64,000 nucleotides of DNA from Holosporales bacterium (GCA_947461445.1 CANHKV010000003.1:1-64000); one strand, 5' to 3'. Positions 47,877-57,560 are shown, counted from the stretch's first letter. Notes: a model not told the origin generated them from the sequence alone. Numbers and translations are program-made.

Positions 47877-48683
47877 CTATCCTTTTGTTACAGGCATTGC
47901 ACAAATAGCTGGGGCAGAACCACCCAATTTCATCCTTTTAATCAATTGATCGCCCCTCTGGGTCCAAACATTTTTTGGAAAATTATAGGTCAACATGGCA
48001 TAGGTTTTATCTGCTGCCGGCATCATGCCTAACGCCAGCTGAGTCTCGATCAAACGGTACAAAACCTCTGGCATCAGGATGCTGCGTGGCCATTGCTCCA
48101 TCAATCGCGAAAATTGAATCCACGCCGCCACATGTCGATGGTCAAACAAGGACGATTTGGCCACCAACATGCTGTGACAGGCCAAATGTTCGGATATAAA
48201 TTCTTGTTTGATCTTGGCGTCGTGGGCATATTCACTGGTGGGAAAACGTCGCAATACTTCTTTAAACGCCTCTAGGGCCGATTCTGCCAGCTGTTTGTCC
48301 TTGGTCAGCCCCAACATGTCATTGTAATACGATAAGGCACGCAGGTAATAGGCATAGGGAATGCTGGCAGATCCTGGGTGCAGATCAATGAAAACATCCA
48401 AAGAGGCAATGGCTCTGGGGAATTTTTGTGCTTTAAACGCACAATAGGCCGACAACAACTGGGCCTGACTGGTGCAATCGGAATAGGGGTGCTGGCGCTC
48501 GACCTCATCAAACGCATTGGCCGCGCGTTCATAGCTCTTTTTATCCATTAAATCTTTTGCCGTTTGATACAAATCTTTGGTTGCTTTTTCTTCATAAACA
48601 GGGGTCTTAGAGGCGCAACCAGATAAAACCAGCCCAAAGCAGAGCATAAAAAAACCATTGTTCCAAAATTGTTTATTGTCCAC
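47877..48683 (-). CDS. bamD: Outer membrane assembly lipoprotein BamD
   Basis: Lipoprotein of the BAM complex that inserts outer membrane proteins. The 268-residue protein has a lipoprotein signal with lipobox LSGC (Cys near residue 23). TPR-like helical repeats follow (YQTAKDLMDKKSYERAANAF, then SAYCAFKAQKFPRAIASLD). Length is typical. It implies a working outer membrane, consistent with kdsA and kdsB. Confidence 0.93.
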   Translation of the reverse strand: MDNKQFWNNGFFMLCFGLVLSGCASKTPVYEEKATKDLYQTAKDLMDKKSYERAANAFDEVERQHPYSDCTSQAQLLSAYCAFKAQKFPRAIASLDVFIDLHPGSASIPYAYYLRALSYYNDMLGLTKDKQLAESALEAFKEVLRRFPTSEYAHDAKIKQEFISEHLACHSMLVAKSSLFDHRHVAAWIQFSRLMEQWPRSILMPEVLYRLIETQLALGMMPAADKTYAMLTYNFPKNVWTQRGDQLIKRMKLGGSAPAICAMPVTKG

Positions 48684-48880
48684 GCACGGAATCCTTTTTT
48701 TGATTTTTACCCACTCTATAATACATTAAAATAGCATGTTTCTTGGTGGTAACCATAGTCGCGCATTGAAACAATCTGGCTGAAAAGCCGCCCTTGTTTT
48801 TAAAACATCGGGGCAAGGGATTATCTTTATCCTAAAAAAAGAGTACGTTGTTTCTATACAGTCTCTCTCTAAAAACACCC

Positions 48881-50092
48881 ATGTCTTTATTTAAAACGCT
48901 GTCCAATAAAATGCCCTTGGTTTTGTTCGGTCTCATTGGCAGCATTCTTGCCTTTGGGCATCTTTTACCCATTGGTTTAAAATCTGGATTGTACGCGACC
49001 AGTATGTCCATAAAAGGCCTGATTGTCGGGGTTTTACCCATCATTATTTTCGGTTTGTTATTCAGTGCGGCTGTCTTGATGGCAAAAAAAGCCACCTGGA
49101 TTGTTGGGTTGATTTTGGGGACGGTCTGTTTGTCCACTTTTGTGGCTGTTTTTTTGGCCCGATTTGTCGGGCTTGGTCTGTACAACATGGATTTATCCAT
49201 GAGCCTGCCCCCCGTAATGACTCCATTGACTCCTTTGTGGCATTGGGAGCTGGATGCTTGGGTTTCCAACAGCATGGTCATGATGAGTGCTGTTTTTAGT
49301 GGACTAATGGGTGCTTTTTTCATGCCAGAGCGTGCCCTGATGGTGTCTAGATTTTTAGATCAGGTGGTGAACATCATTTTGAAAACATTGACTTTAGTGA
49401 TTCCCATTTTTGTGGTGGGTTTTGTCATTAAATTACAGCACGAAGGGGTGTTCGTTACCGTATTGAAAAATTACTCTGTGGTGTTTGCATGCATTGCTGT
49501 AGCCCAATTTGTATATATTTTTATACTCTATTGGGTCCTGGCCAAAGGGTCTGTTTCAAAAATGTTGGGATTGATTCAAAACATGGTGCCCGCCACCATC
49601 AGTGGATTTACCAGTATGTCCAGCGCAGCCAGTATGCCATTACTGATCCAAGGGGTGGAAAAAAACATCACGCACAAACAAATGGCAAAAGTTACTGTCC
49701 CCGTTTTGGTGAATATCCACATGATCGGAGAATGCTTTACCGATGTCATTTTGGCCTATGCGGTTTTGAAAACCTATGGCGTAGCAGACCCATCCTGGCC
49801 AAATTATTTGATGTTTTCCGTTTGGTTTTTTGTCGCACGGTTTGCCTGCGCGGGCGTTCCTGGTGGCGGAATATTGGTCATCAAATCTTTACTGCTGACC
49901 TATTTTGCCTTTACAGACGCCATGTTTTCATTAATTTATGCCCTGTATGTGTTGTTTGACCCCGTTTTAACCGCAGGAAATATTTTAGGCGATGGCGCAT
50001 TGGCCCAATGGTTGGATCATATTGTGACCAAGCGTCCGCAGCTGATTTATTCCAAGGAAGAAATTGCTCAAATGCAAGAAACACGAAAGTAA
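48881..50092 (+). CDS. Dicarboxylate/amino acid:cation symporter (SDF family)
   Basis: A 403-residue inner-membrane transporter of the DAACS/glutamate transporter type. The clearest signs are the serine-rich hairpin motif GFTSMSSAASMPLLIQGVEKN (here split as FTSMSSAASMPLL and IQGVEKN, about 245-265), the following N-x-H-M-I-G stretch, and CAGVPGGGILVIKS near residue 325. About eight hydrophobic segments are visible. I start at ATG 48881 (MSLFKTL); the frame is open from 48848. The substrate is probably an acidic amino acid or C4-dicarboxylate, but it cannot be fixed from sequence. Confidence 0.85.
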   Translation: MSLFKTLSNKMPLVLFGLIGSILAFGHLLPIGLKSGLYATSMSIKGLIVGVLPIIIFGLLFSAAVLMAKKATWIVGLILGTVCLSTFVAVFLARFVGLGLYNMDLSMSLPPVMTPLTPLWHWELDAWVSNSMVMMSAVFSGLMGAFFMPERALMVSRFLDQVVNIILKTLTLVIPIFVVGFVIKLQHEGVFVTVLKNYSVVFACIAVAQFVYIFILYWVLAKGSVSKMLGLIQNMVPATISGFTSMSSAASMPLLIQGVEKNITHKQMAKVTVPVLVNIHMIGECFTDVILAYAVLKTYGVADPSWPNYLMFSVWFFVARFACAGVPGGGILVIKSLLLTYFAFTDAMFSLIYALYVLFDPVLTAGNILGDGALAQWLDHIVTKRPQLIYSKEEIAQMQETRK

Positions 50093-50207
50093 TGACAATG
50101 CCGAGTATTTCTGGGGATCGGCGTTTAAAGAGACGCCATCTCTGGATTGACTCTGCCGGTCCCTGTTTATTTATACTGTAAAGAACACAGTACAAGAACT
50201 CTTTTCC

Positions 50208-51320
50208 ATGGCTCGACCCACGAATGTTTCGTTATCACACGCTCATTTACAGCACAATATTGCATTAATCCAAAAAAAGATCGGGAATACCCGCATCATC
50301 GCCATGGTCAAGGCCAATGCCTATGGCCATGGCATTCGCTCTGTCAGCAAACGCATTGCTCCTGTGATTGATATGTTTGGTGTGGCATCCATAGACGAAG
50401 CAATGATCTTGCGTCATATCGGATTAGACACCCCCATTATGTTGGCCGAAGGGGTGTTTCAAGCCTGCGAATGGGCCATAGCCGCACAAAATCATTGTGA
50501 TGTTGTTGTGCATCATATCAGCCAAATTCAATGGCTGGATGCCCTGGAATCCCATCGAAAAGTACGCATTTGGTTGAAAATTAATACCGGTATGAATCGT
50601 TTGGGGTTTTCCCCTTGGGAAATACCCGAACTGTATAGGCAATTGCGCCATAATCCCCGTATCCATGGGGAAATCGGACTGATGTCTCATTTTGCATCCA
50701 GCGAGCAACCGCACTCTGTAAAAACCATGCACCAATCAGCCGCATTTAAAGATATTGTTGGGTCCATACCCTGTTTTTCTGGTCCCGTCAGTTTATGCAA
50801 TTCTGGCGGCATTGTGAATCGAACGAATGATTTTTACGATTATGTTCGCCCGGGATTATTGATGTATGGTGTCCATCCTTACGATTACGCCTTGGGCCAA
50901 GCGTTTGGCCTGCGCCCTGTCATGACGTTGAAATCCCAGTTGATATCGGTCTATGGGGTCAAAGCGCACGATACCGTGGGGTATAACGAGCAGTACTCCT
51001 GCCCTGAATCTATGCCCATTGGCATTGTGGCCATTGGGTATGGCGATGGATATCCTCTGACGGCACGTAATGGCACCCCTGTGCAGGTTAACAACACCAT
51101 ATGCCCTCTGATTGGGCGCGTGGCCATGGATATGCTGGCCGTTGATTTACGGACCTACCCTGGAGCAAAAGTAGGGGACAGCGTGACCCTGTGGGGGGAA
51201 CATTTGCCCGTAGAAACCATTGCGTCCTTTACCCAAGAACACAGTCATGCCATTTTAACAGGATTGCACAACCGGGTTCGGTGTTTTTGGACCGATGACC
51301 AACACGATGCTCAGGGTTAA
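50208..51320 (+). CDS. alr: Alanine racemase
   Basis: PLP enzyme that makes D-alanine for peptidoglycan. The 370-residue protein shows IAMVKANAYGHG with the PLP lysine near residue 35, INTGMNRLGF (about 123), and YVRPGLLMYGVHP (about 205). It also has HDTVGYNEQY with the catalytic Tyr (about 250), AIGYGDGYPL, and IGRVAMDML. Length is normal. It follows the symporter on the same strand after about 115 nt. Confidence 0.96.
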   Translation: MARPTNVSLSHAHLQHNIALIQKKIGNTRIIAMVKANAYGHGIRSVSKRIAPVIDMFGVASIDEAMILRHIGLDTPIMLAEGVFQACEWAIAAQNHCDVVVHHISQIQWLDALESHRKVRIWLKINTGMNRLGFSPWEIPELYRQLRHNPRIHGEIGLMSHFASSEQPHSVKTMHQSAAFKDIVGSIPCFSGPVSLCNSGGIVNRTNDFYDYVRPGLLMYGVHPYDYALGQAFGLRPVMTLKSQLISVYGVKAHDTVGYNEQYSCPESMPIGIVAIGYGDGYPLTARNGTPVQVNNTICPLIGRVAMDMLAVDLRTYPGAKVGDSVTLWGEHLPVETIASFTQEHSHAILTGLHNRVRCFWTDDQHDAQG

Positions 51321-51529
51321 ACCCAATCCAGAGAGATCCTTGGGATGGATCACCCCAACCAGGGTAACGAGAGGATTCCCTGGCCTTGAATGCAGATCAC
51401 CACAAAAAGCCCCAAATACCCCCTTTTTACCCCTAGCCCCCTATGATTGGCTGGGGGGACACCGAGATAAATCTCTACCGCTTGTGACAAAACCCATTAT
51501 CAACGCCAATGCACCACCCCAACGGGGGA

Positions 51530-53203
51530 TTAATCATCCAACCCTTGTTCCTCATCACTGCCCGAATCGCCCTGCTCTGTTCCACGGCCTAAAATCGACG
51601 ATAAATAGGGACTATCAGAGGCTTTTTCACTGAAAATGATGCGGTATTTTTCCTGTAATTTTTGCTCATACGTATTGACAAATTGCTCTTTCCACTCTCG
51701 ATCCAACAGTTTTGATTGTGACGATTTTTCATCAGCATCTGCAGATTTTTCTGTGGTGATGTCTGTTAACTCGACGACCACATACCCGTCATTGGTCTTG
51801 AACACAGATGTGACAGGTGGTGGAATCATTTGCAGCACATACATGGCCATTTCTGGGGAAACATCATGGGGGATTTTGTCACGCATACGGATGGTGTGCG
51901 AGGTCATCTCTTTTTTATTAATATTGATTTCAAATTTTTGAGCTTTTTCCTTGGTCAACTCTTTGACTTTTTCTGTTTTCAAGTGATATTCGGCGGCGGC
52001 AAACCGCTCTTTCTGACTCAAAGGACGGGTACCTTGAATGCGCTGTATCTGAATCCACGCCATTCCACCCATCATGACGGGCAGATTAAAAACATCGCCC
52101 TCTTTGCCAGAAAAAACACCTTCTAGGATTTTAGACTGCACATCCTTTGGTAATGACCATTCTGACCCATCAGAACGCCGCCAGGACATGGGTGCAAAAT
52201 CCAAACCTTTTCCGGAAACACTGCAGGTCACAGACCCAACAGGCCATCCTTTTTCCCCAGCCACATTTTGAATCCCTTGACCTGCCCCAACTGAATCTTG
52301 GATCAGCACCTTTAACTCTTCGTTTGTGTACTTTTTTGCTGTGGGCGATGTGGTGGCAAAATTTGGGGTCAGCATCACACCAAATGTACGCATTTCTGGG
52401 GCAGAACGCATCCAATTGGGTGCTTTTTCAACCAAGGCATCGGTTTCTTTTTTGGCAATGTGTATATCAGATATACGGGAATAATCAAAGGCAAAAACCT
52501 TGGATCTCCAAGATCGCGTTTGACCCATACCTTTTTCTGCAAATGTTGTGTAAAAAGAGGGCAGGAACACCGTTCTGGCCAGTGCCCGTTTTAACATCAT
52601 GCGACCCAGAGCCCGTTGCTCTGCGGCAATCATTTGCAACAAGGTCACCCCATTATTGCGTAAAAAGACATCCATTTTGGCTTGATCAAATCGATCTTGT
52701 GGGTCTAATAAATTCCTATTGCCTCGAAATAACACGTGGCCTGTGCTGTGCTCTGTTAGGGTAAAATCTTCTGATGATTGCATATCAGAGCCCAAGAAAA
52801 GAGGGTTTTTTTGATAAAATGCTTTTAACCTGGGTAAATTAATCCGCCCAGATTCGTCCAAAAAGCACATTTTTTCCCGCAAGGATTTTTTGGCTTGTTT
52901 TTCGGAAACCTGAATGCGTTTTTCCTTGACCTCTTGGTCCCACATGGCATCATTTAATACTTTGCGTAACCAGTACCCATCACCATCAGGGGCGGATACC
53001 AGCATCAATTGGCCGTGGGCTTTGGCTTCTCTTATGCGATCTTTTAAGGTGTTTTCTTGAAATTTTACGTTTCCAACCGTAATCAGAGGTGATCGAAAGG
53101 AAAAAAACCTCAAATCAAAAGAGGTTGAGAGATAAGCCAACAGCATGATGCCGATCATCCATTGACCATACTTAGAATGAGATTTTTCGCGTTCCATCAC
53201 CAT
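51530..53203 (-). CDS. PpiD/SurA-like membrane-anchored periplasmic chaperone
   Basis: A 557-residue protein with one N-terminal membrane segment (WMIGIMLLAYLSTSF, about 14-28) and a long periplasmic part. The region after it (ITVGNVKFQENTLKDRIREA) matches the SurA-N-like start of PpiD. A degenerate parvulin-like domain is possible in the second half, followed by a helical C-terminus. It ends in an acidic tail. I infer folding help for secreted proteins. Sequence support is moderate because the family diverges fast. It is convergent with alr and divergent from birA. Confidence 0.65.
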   Translation of the reverse strand: MVMEREKSHSKYGQWMIGIMLLAYLSTSFDLRFFSFRSPLITVGNVKFQENTLKDRIREAKAHGQLMLVSAPDGDGYWLRKVLNDAMWDQEVKEKRIQVSEKQAKKSLREKMCFLDESGRINLPRLKAFYQKNPLFLGSDMQSSEDFTLTEHSTGHVLFRGNRNLLDPQDRFDQAKMDVFLRNNGVTLLQMIAAEQRALGRMMLKRALARTVFLPSFYTTFAEKGMGQTRSWRSKVFAFDYSRISDIHIAKKETDALVEKAPNWMRSAPEMRTFGVMLTPNFATTSPTAKKYTNEELKVLIQDSVGAGQGIQNVAGEKGWPVGSVTCSVSGKGLDFAPMSWRRSDGSEWSLPKDVQSKILEGVFSGKEGDVFNLPVMMGGMAWIQIQRIQGTRPLSQKERFAAAEYHLKTEKVKELTKEKAQKFEININKKEMTSHTIRMRDKIPHDVSPEMAMYVLQMIPPPVTSVFKTNDGYVVVELTDITTEKSADADEKSSQSKLLDREWKEQFVNTYEQKLQEKYRIIFSEKASDSPYLSSILGRGTEQGDSGSDEEQGLDD

Positions 53204-53364
53204 AGGGACGTCCTTTATTTATCTTTAATTTCCAGTATACCTTGGTTTTACATCTGATCACAAGAAAGACAAGGCCCTTAAAATTTTCGCGTCTTTTTAT
53301 CCCCCGAAACCCCTTTTTTTGGCCTCTGTTTTCAGGCACACTGCCACCAAAAGTGAGGCATAGA

Positions 53365-54207
53365 GTGGACAACCATCGCCCCATAACCCCTTGGTGGTCA
53401 GTACCTTCTGGCGCCATCACCAGGCATGTTTTCCACGCATCAACGTTATGCTCTAGCCACACACTGGCCCAATATTGGATCGAGGGCAAAACAATCTCCT
53501 TGATTCCCTTTTCTATTGAAAAATTACGGCCCGATACGTGGATTTGGTTACGGGCCAATCAGCAAACAGAGGGCAGAGGGCAGGGAGAAAATACGTTTTT
53601 TTGTCCACCTGGCGGTCTGTACGCCAGCCTCATTTGTTTTTGGCCCCATCTGCCGATTGTTCCTCCTTTGGCCCTTGTTACGGCTCTTTCCATTGCGGAA
53701 AGCGTCTCAGAACAGTGCCAATTGAAATGGGTGAATGATGTTTTTCTAGCTGGAAACAAACTGGGCGGCATCCTGATCGATCGTCACTGGAACATCCCGT
53801 TACACCTATGCATCATCAGTTTTGGCCTTAACATCAACACTGGGCATACACACACACCACAGCAAAGGACCATATCCAGCTGGATGAATACGACAGGATT
53901 CAGTTTAGATTTAACAGACCTCTTGTTCCGCATCCAGAATCAATTACAAAAACGATATGGCGCCATCATCCAAAATGGTGGTTGGCTGGATCCAAACACA
54001 TGTAACGCCATTAACCGGCGTTTGGGCGAATATGGACAAGAGGTTTTGTGCACCACAGCGTCGGGATCGGCACAGGGTATATGTCACGGCATTGCACCAT
54101 CGGGTCGCCTAATGATTTGTTCTGAAAATGAACCAGAGGAGCACGATGTATTGACGCTTTGCATTTTAAAAAGAAAAGAGTATAATGATGCTGTAAAGCC
54201 GTTGTAG
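53365..54207 (+). CDS. birA: Biotin-protein ligase BirA (catalytic form)
   Basis: Attaches biotin to the carrier protein of acetyl-CoA carboxylase. Motifs: HASTLCSSHTLA, RANQQTEGRGQGENTFFCPP with the biotinyl-AMP loop GRGxGxN, GGLYASL, and LKWVNDVFLAGNKLGGILI. There is no N-terminal DNA-binding domain, so it should not act as a repressor. The start is uncertain: the frame opens at 53242, and GTG 53365 with GAGG upstream gives 280 residues. The stop codon TAG (54205-54207) lies inside the tRNA-Thr gene, a 10-nt overlap on the same strand. Confidence 0.82.
   Translation: MDNHRPITPWWSVPSGAITRHVFHASTLCSSHTLAQYWIEGKTISLIPFSIEKLRPDTWIWLRANQQTEGRGQGENTFFCPPGGLYASLICFWPHLPIVPPLALVTALSIAESVSEQCQLKWVNDVFLAGNKLGGILIDRHWNIPLHLCIISFGLNINTGHTHTPQQRTISSWMNTTGFSLDLTDLLFRIQNQLQKRYGAIIQNGGWLDPNTCNAINRRLGEYGQEVLCTTASGSAQGICHGIAPSGRLMICSENEPEEHDVLTLCILKRKEYNDAVKPL
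54158..54186 (+). promoter_or_regulatory. Promoter of tRNA-Thr
   Basis: TTTGCA (54158-54163), a 17-nt spacer, and a perfect TATAAT (54181-54186), with the mature tRNA starting 12 nt later. The promoter lies within the last codons of birA. Confidence 0.65.
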
Positions 54208-54269
54208 CTCAGTGGTAGAGCGTACCCTTGGTAAGGGTGAGGTCGAGAGTCCGATTCTCTCCAGCGGCA
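54198..54269 (+). tRNA. tRNA-Thr (GGT anticodon)
   Basis: A 72-nt cloverleaf without encoded CCA. The acceptor is GCCGTTG with CAGCGGC and the D arm is GCTC..GAGC. The anticodon arm is TACCC-TTGGTAA-GGGTG with GGT at positions 34-36, and the T arm is GAGAG-TCCGATT-CTCTC. It reads ACC/ACU threonine codons. The 5' ten bases are shared with the end of birA. Confidence 0.95.
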
Positions 54270-54527
54270 CATTTTTTCGGGATAAACCCTGTTTTTCAAG
54301 GCAAAAACCATTGTGCACCATCATCCATATTTCTCCTATTATACTGGCATTCTCGGCCATTGTTTTGGGTCATTTTTTAATGCCTGTCGTGCTGAAATTT
54401 CTGATTCATTGCGGCAACCCAATTCATTGAATAGGCCCATTCAACGCACCATTTTTGAAAGAAGTAGATTTTTCGTACATGCTGGATTATGATCAAACCA
54501 TGATATACCGTTGAATATTTTGCCCTT

Positions 54528-55463
54528 ATGAACAGACCCAAACCATCCGACACTCCTACACATGGTGATGTCAAGACTTTTCCAGAAACAGATCGACAAA
54601 AAACTCTTCGGGAATGGCGTCAATTTGGGCTGTTTTGTTTGATTGCATTAATGATTCGTTGCGTGCTTATCACCCCTTGTCGTGTGCCATCGGGATCCAT
54701 GTTGCCCACACTGCAAGTTGGTGATTTTCCCGTTTTATTAAAAACAACCTATGGCTGGTCCAGATACAGCTTTTTAGGTGGGGGATACATCAATTATTTT
54801 TCCGGAAAAATTGGTGGCAAAAACATGCCCAAACGTGGCGATGTGGTGGTGTTTACCTGTCCATATGATACAACTCAGGATTTCATCAAACGTGTGGTGG
54901 GATTACCTGGTGATCGCGTGCAAATGATCAACGGCATATTCCATCTTAATGGCAAGCCGTTACAGTTAAAACAAAAAGAAACCGGTGTCACCCAATATGA
55001 TGGCAATGGCACAGTCAGAGGCGATATTTACACCGCCACATTGCCAACGGAAGGGGGCACTGTTCAGTACGATATTTTCAAACGATACGAATTCGGCCAG
55101 CCCGATTTAGACAACGGTCCAGAATACCAAATTCCGCCTGATCACTTTTTTGTTATAGGAGACAATCCAGATGGATCTGCTGACAGTCGAGAAATGACAC
55201 GACTTGGTTTTATTCACAAAGACTATTTATTGGGTCGTCCATTATTCACCTATCTTTCCATCAATCACGAAGATATTTATTGGTCAAAACCTTGGACATG
55301 GCTCTTGTTGCCGTTCAAAATTCGTCTCAATCGTTCTGTTTACCAACGCATTCAGCCTGTATTCACCCCTGATCCGAAAGAATCTGAAAATGCTACGCCT
55401 TTACCCGATGCATCAGATCAGTCGACTCAGTCTTTAAAACAGCCATCTGAACCCAAAACATAA
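54528..55463 (+). CDS. lepB: Signal peptidase I
   Basis: Removes Sec signal peptides at the inner membrane. The 311-residue protein has a transmembrane segment (FGLFCLIALMIRCVLI), the catalytic Ser in RVPSGSMLPTLQVGD (about 57), the catalytic Lys in FIKRVVGLPGD (about 124), and the box E motif GDNPDGSADSR (about 217). Box E usually reads GDNRD; here Pro replaces Arg. Cleavage of the many exported orphans in this window would fall to this enzyme. The stop overlaps the rnc start by one base (TAATG). Confidence 0.95.
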   Translation: MNRPKPSDTPTHGDVKTFPETDRQKTLREWRQFGLFCLIALMIRCVLITPCRVPSGSMLPTLQVGDFPVLLKTTYGWSRYSFLGGGYINYFSGKIGGKNMPKRGDVVVFTCPYDTTQDFIKRVVGLPGDRVQMINGIFHLNGKPLQLKQKETGVTQYDGNGTVRGDIYTATLPTEGGTVQYDIFKRYEFGQPDLDNGPEYQIPPDHFFVIGDNPDGSADSREMTRLGFIHKDYLLGRPLFTYLSINHEDIYWSKPWTWLLLPFKIRLNRSVYQRIQPVFTPDPKESENATPLPDASDQSTQSLKQPSEPKT

Positions 55464-56185
55464 TGATAATGCGCCCTCGACTATCCAAACGCGTTTCTGA
55501 TGGCGCATCATTCCAGGCCAGGAGATCTATTGATTCATTGGAACAGGTTTTATCCTATACGTTTCAAGATCGCACATTGTTAGAAAAAGCATTGACCCAC
55601 CCCAGTGCTGGTGGTTTACGATTTCAACGCTTGGAATTTTTAGGCGACCGTGTTTTGGGTCTTGTCATTGCCCACTGGTTGTACGAATTATTTCCCGATG
55701 ATTTTGAGGGAAATTTAACGAAACGCCTGGCCAATATGGTGAATCGCACGGCGTTAAACAGAGTCGCCCAATCCTTAAACTTATCCCTGTATATCCTGTC
55801 GGATACAGAAATGATGTATCACAGTCGCGTGATGGCCGATTGTTGCGAGGCATTACTGGGGGCGATTTATTTGGATGCAGGGTTGCATGCCGCCCAAACT
55901 TTGATTCGCAGAATATGGGCACCACTGTTGGATGACCATGCCACGTCACCCGCCACCGACGCCAAATCAGCGTTGCAAGAATATCTGCAAGGCCTGAAAC
56001 ATCCCCTGCCTCATTATCATTTAATGTCTCAATCTGGGCCCAGCCACAGTCCGGTTTTTCACATCCGCCTGGACATCAACAAAACCCAGTCTTTTACGGG
56101 CACAGGGCAATCCAAACGTGAAGCAGAGCAACTGGCCGCATCCGCTGCATTGGATTTTTACCGTGCATCAGACATTCCTGTATAG
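55463..56185 (+). CDS. rnc: Ribonuclease III
   Basis: Cuts double-stranded RNA, including rRNA precursors. The 240-residue protein has the signature RLEFLGDRVLGLVIA (about 57), the catalytic DCCEALLGAIYLDAG (about 120), and a C-terminal double-stranded RNA-binding domain ending SKREAEQLAASAAL. It overlaps lepB by one base; the pair is conserved in alphaproteobacteria. era, which usually follows, is missing here. Confidence 0.96.
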   Translation: MIMRPRLSKRVSDGASFQARRSIDSLEQVLSYTFQDRTLLEKALTHPSAGGLRFQRLEFLGDRVLGLVIAHWLYELFPDDFEGNLTKRLANMVNRTALNRVAQSLNLSLYILSDTEMMYHSRVMADCCEALLGAIYLDAGLHAAQTLIRRIWAPLLDDHATSPATDAKSALQEYLQGLKHPLPHYHLMSQSGPSHSPVFHIRLDINKTQSFTGTGQSKREAEQLAASAALDFYRASDIPV

Positions 56186-56277
56186 GAGAGGCATCATAAC
56201 CCTGCTGGTTTTTTGCACGCCTCTGCACGAAATCTCTCACTAGAAAATCCATGCACCCCACCAGAGGAGTACATAAC

Positions 56278-57238
56278 GTGATATACCTGGTATTGATGCT
56301 TATCGCATCCGGTTGCGCACAACGCCCAGGCTCCCTTGTGCTCCCCGCCAAAACTCAAAAAACAGGTCCATCAGGATTGCCCATGGCCAGGCGCACAACA
56401 GGCTCTCTACCCCCAGCTGCAGGTGTACTCTGATGAATTGGCATCGGCTTTTCTGGAACAAAACAGGTTAAAACCACCCTATGGAGCATTATTTTCTGCG
56501 TCAGGACATCCATTGCTGTATATCGCCGCCAATCATACAAGCGATCCAAAATCTGAAACCTATGGGTGGATTGATCGGGCGTTTGCCCAATATCATCCAG
56601 ATGGTGTCATCATCGAAGGCATGGCGGGCACAGAATCACCCAAAACATTGATGGCGTATATCCAAAATCTGTCCCCATCAGCATGCCCTGAAAATCTTTA
56701 TGCCGCGCGCTGTGCCATCAAAAATCAGGTGCCGTTTATGGGCGCGGAACCAACCGAAGATGCCGTTTTGAATGCACTTTTGGCCACAAAATACACCAAA
56801 AAAGACCTTGATTTCCTGTATGTTGTTCAACAAATGGGCTATTATTATCGATGTTGCATCCCATTCAAATCGCTGGATGATCTTCCCACCGTGTTTGCTC
56901 TGTGGGTACAAGATCTGAAAAAACCAGGACTACGCTTGAACGATTTTAAACAGTGGTATGAACAAGGATTGAACATGACACTGTCCTATCACACCCTAAT
57001 GGACCCCAATCATTGCGCACCCCTTAGACATGGAACGCCGTTACAGCAATTGGCCAGTACCGTCAGTGTAATCCGCGATCAACATATCCTTTCTGTCATC
57101 CTGAAGGCCATGAAAACATACAAAAAAGTTCTGGTTGTTTATGGTCACAGTCATTTTGTCACCCAAAAAGACGTTTTATGTGCTCATTTTGGTAAACCAC
57201 GCTATGTCACGCTACAAACAGACTCTGTATCATCCTGA
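56278..57238 (+). pseudogene. Frameshifted lipoprotein gene, TraB/GumN-like body
   Basis: GTG 56278, with AGAGGAG eight nt upstream, begins a lipoprotein signal (IYLVLMLIASGCAQRPG, lipobox ASGC), but that frame stops at 56433. The next frame is open from about 56336 to 57238 and encodes the 270-residue body without any export signal: PLLYIAANHTSDP, HPDGVIIEGM, and near the end VLVVYGHSHF. The layout recalls TraB/GumN-type proteins, but I hold that lightly. The frames overlap across a run of A (56357-56363 region). A single-base change, programmed shifting or a sequence error could explain it. Confidence 0.55.
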
Positions 57239-57455
57239 TAAGGCACCCCAACAATGCACACGGGTTCTGCGGGTAAAACACGGTTGATACAACGGTAATT
57301 TGTCCTGTTACAGCGGCCCGCAGGATCATCCAGTTCGTGAATGCCCACCCTGTACCACAATCTTTAAGATCTCTGGGGTTTTCATAAAATATCGCTTGAT
57401 TTATTTTCTGATTGATGTCAGGGTAAAAATGTCAAATATTTATGGAGGCAGTATC
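57239..57455. other. Intergenic 217 nt before the second accessory island
   Basis: Composition drops sharply to AT-rich at about 57370. An upstream in-frame ATG (57430, MSNIYGGSIM...) could extend the small ORF that starts at 57456. Nothing else recognised. Confidence 0.4.
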
Positions 57456-57560
57456 ATGATAACAAGTTGGCGTCAATCAGACTTTTATTGTGATAATAGT
57501 TTTTATAAAATTGACAGAGTAATTTATTATGTTAGCAAAAAATTCAAAATTTCTAGATAA
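57456..57560 (+). CDS. Small ORF A, 34 residues, strong ribosome-binding site
   Basis: ATG 57456 is preceded by GGAGG with a 7-nt spacer. The peptide is MITSWRQSDFYCDNSFYKID then RVIYYVSKKFKISR: basic, rich in Tyr and Phe, with one Cys and no signal peptide. A 9-bp hairpin overlaps its stop codon, so it may be its own transcription unit. No family recognised. Confidence 0.4.
   Translation: MITSWRQSDFYCDNSFYKIDRVIYYVSKKFKISR

Noticed and set aside
54313-54495. About 60-codon frame from GTG 54313 with a GSFFNAC stretch recalling prepilin peptidases
   Set aside because: Too short, lacks the catalytic Asp motifs, no Shine-Dalgarno; similarity is superficial.
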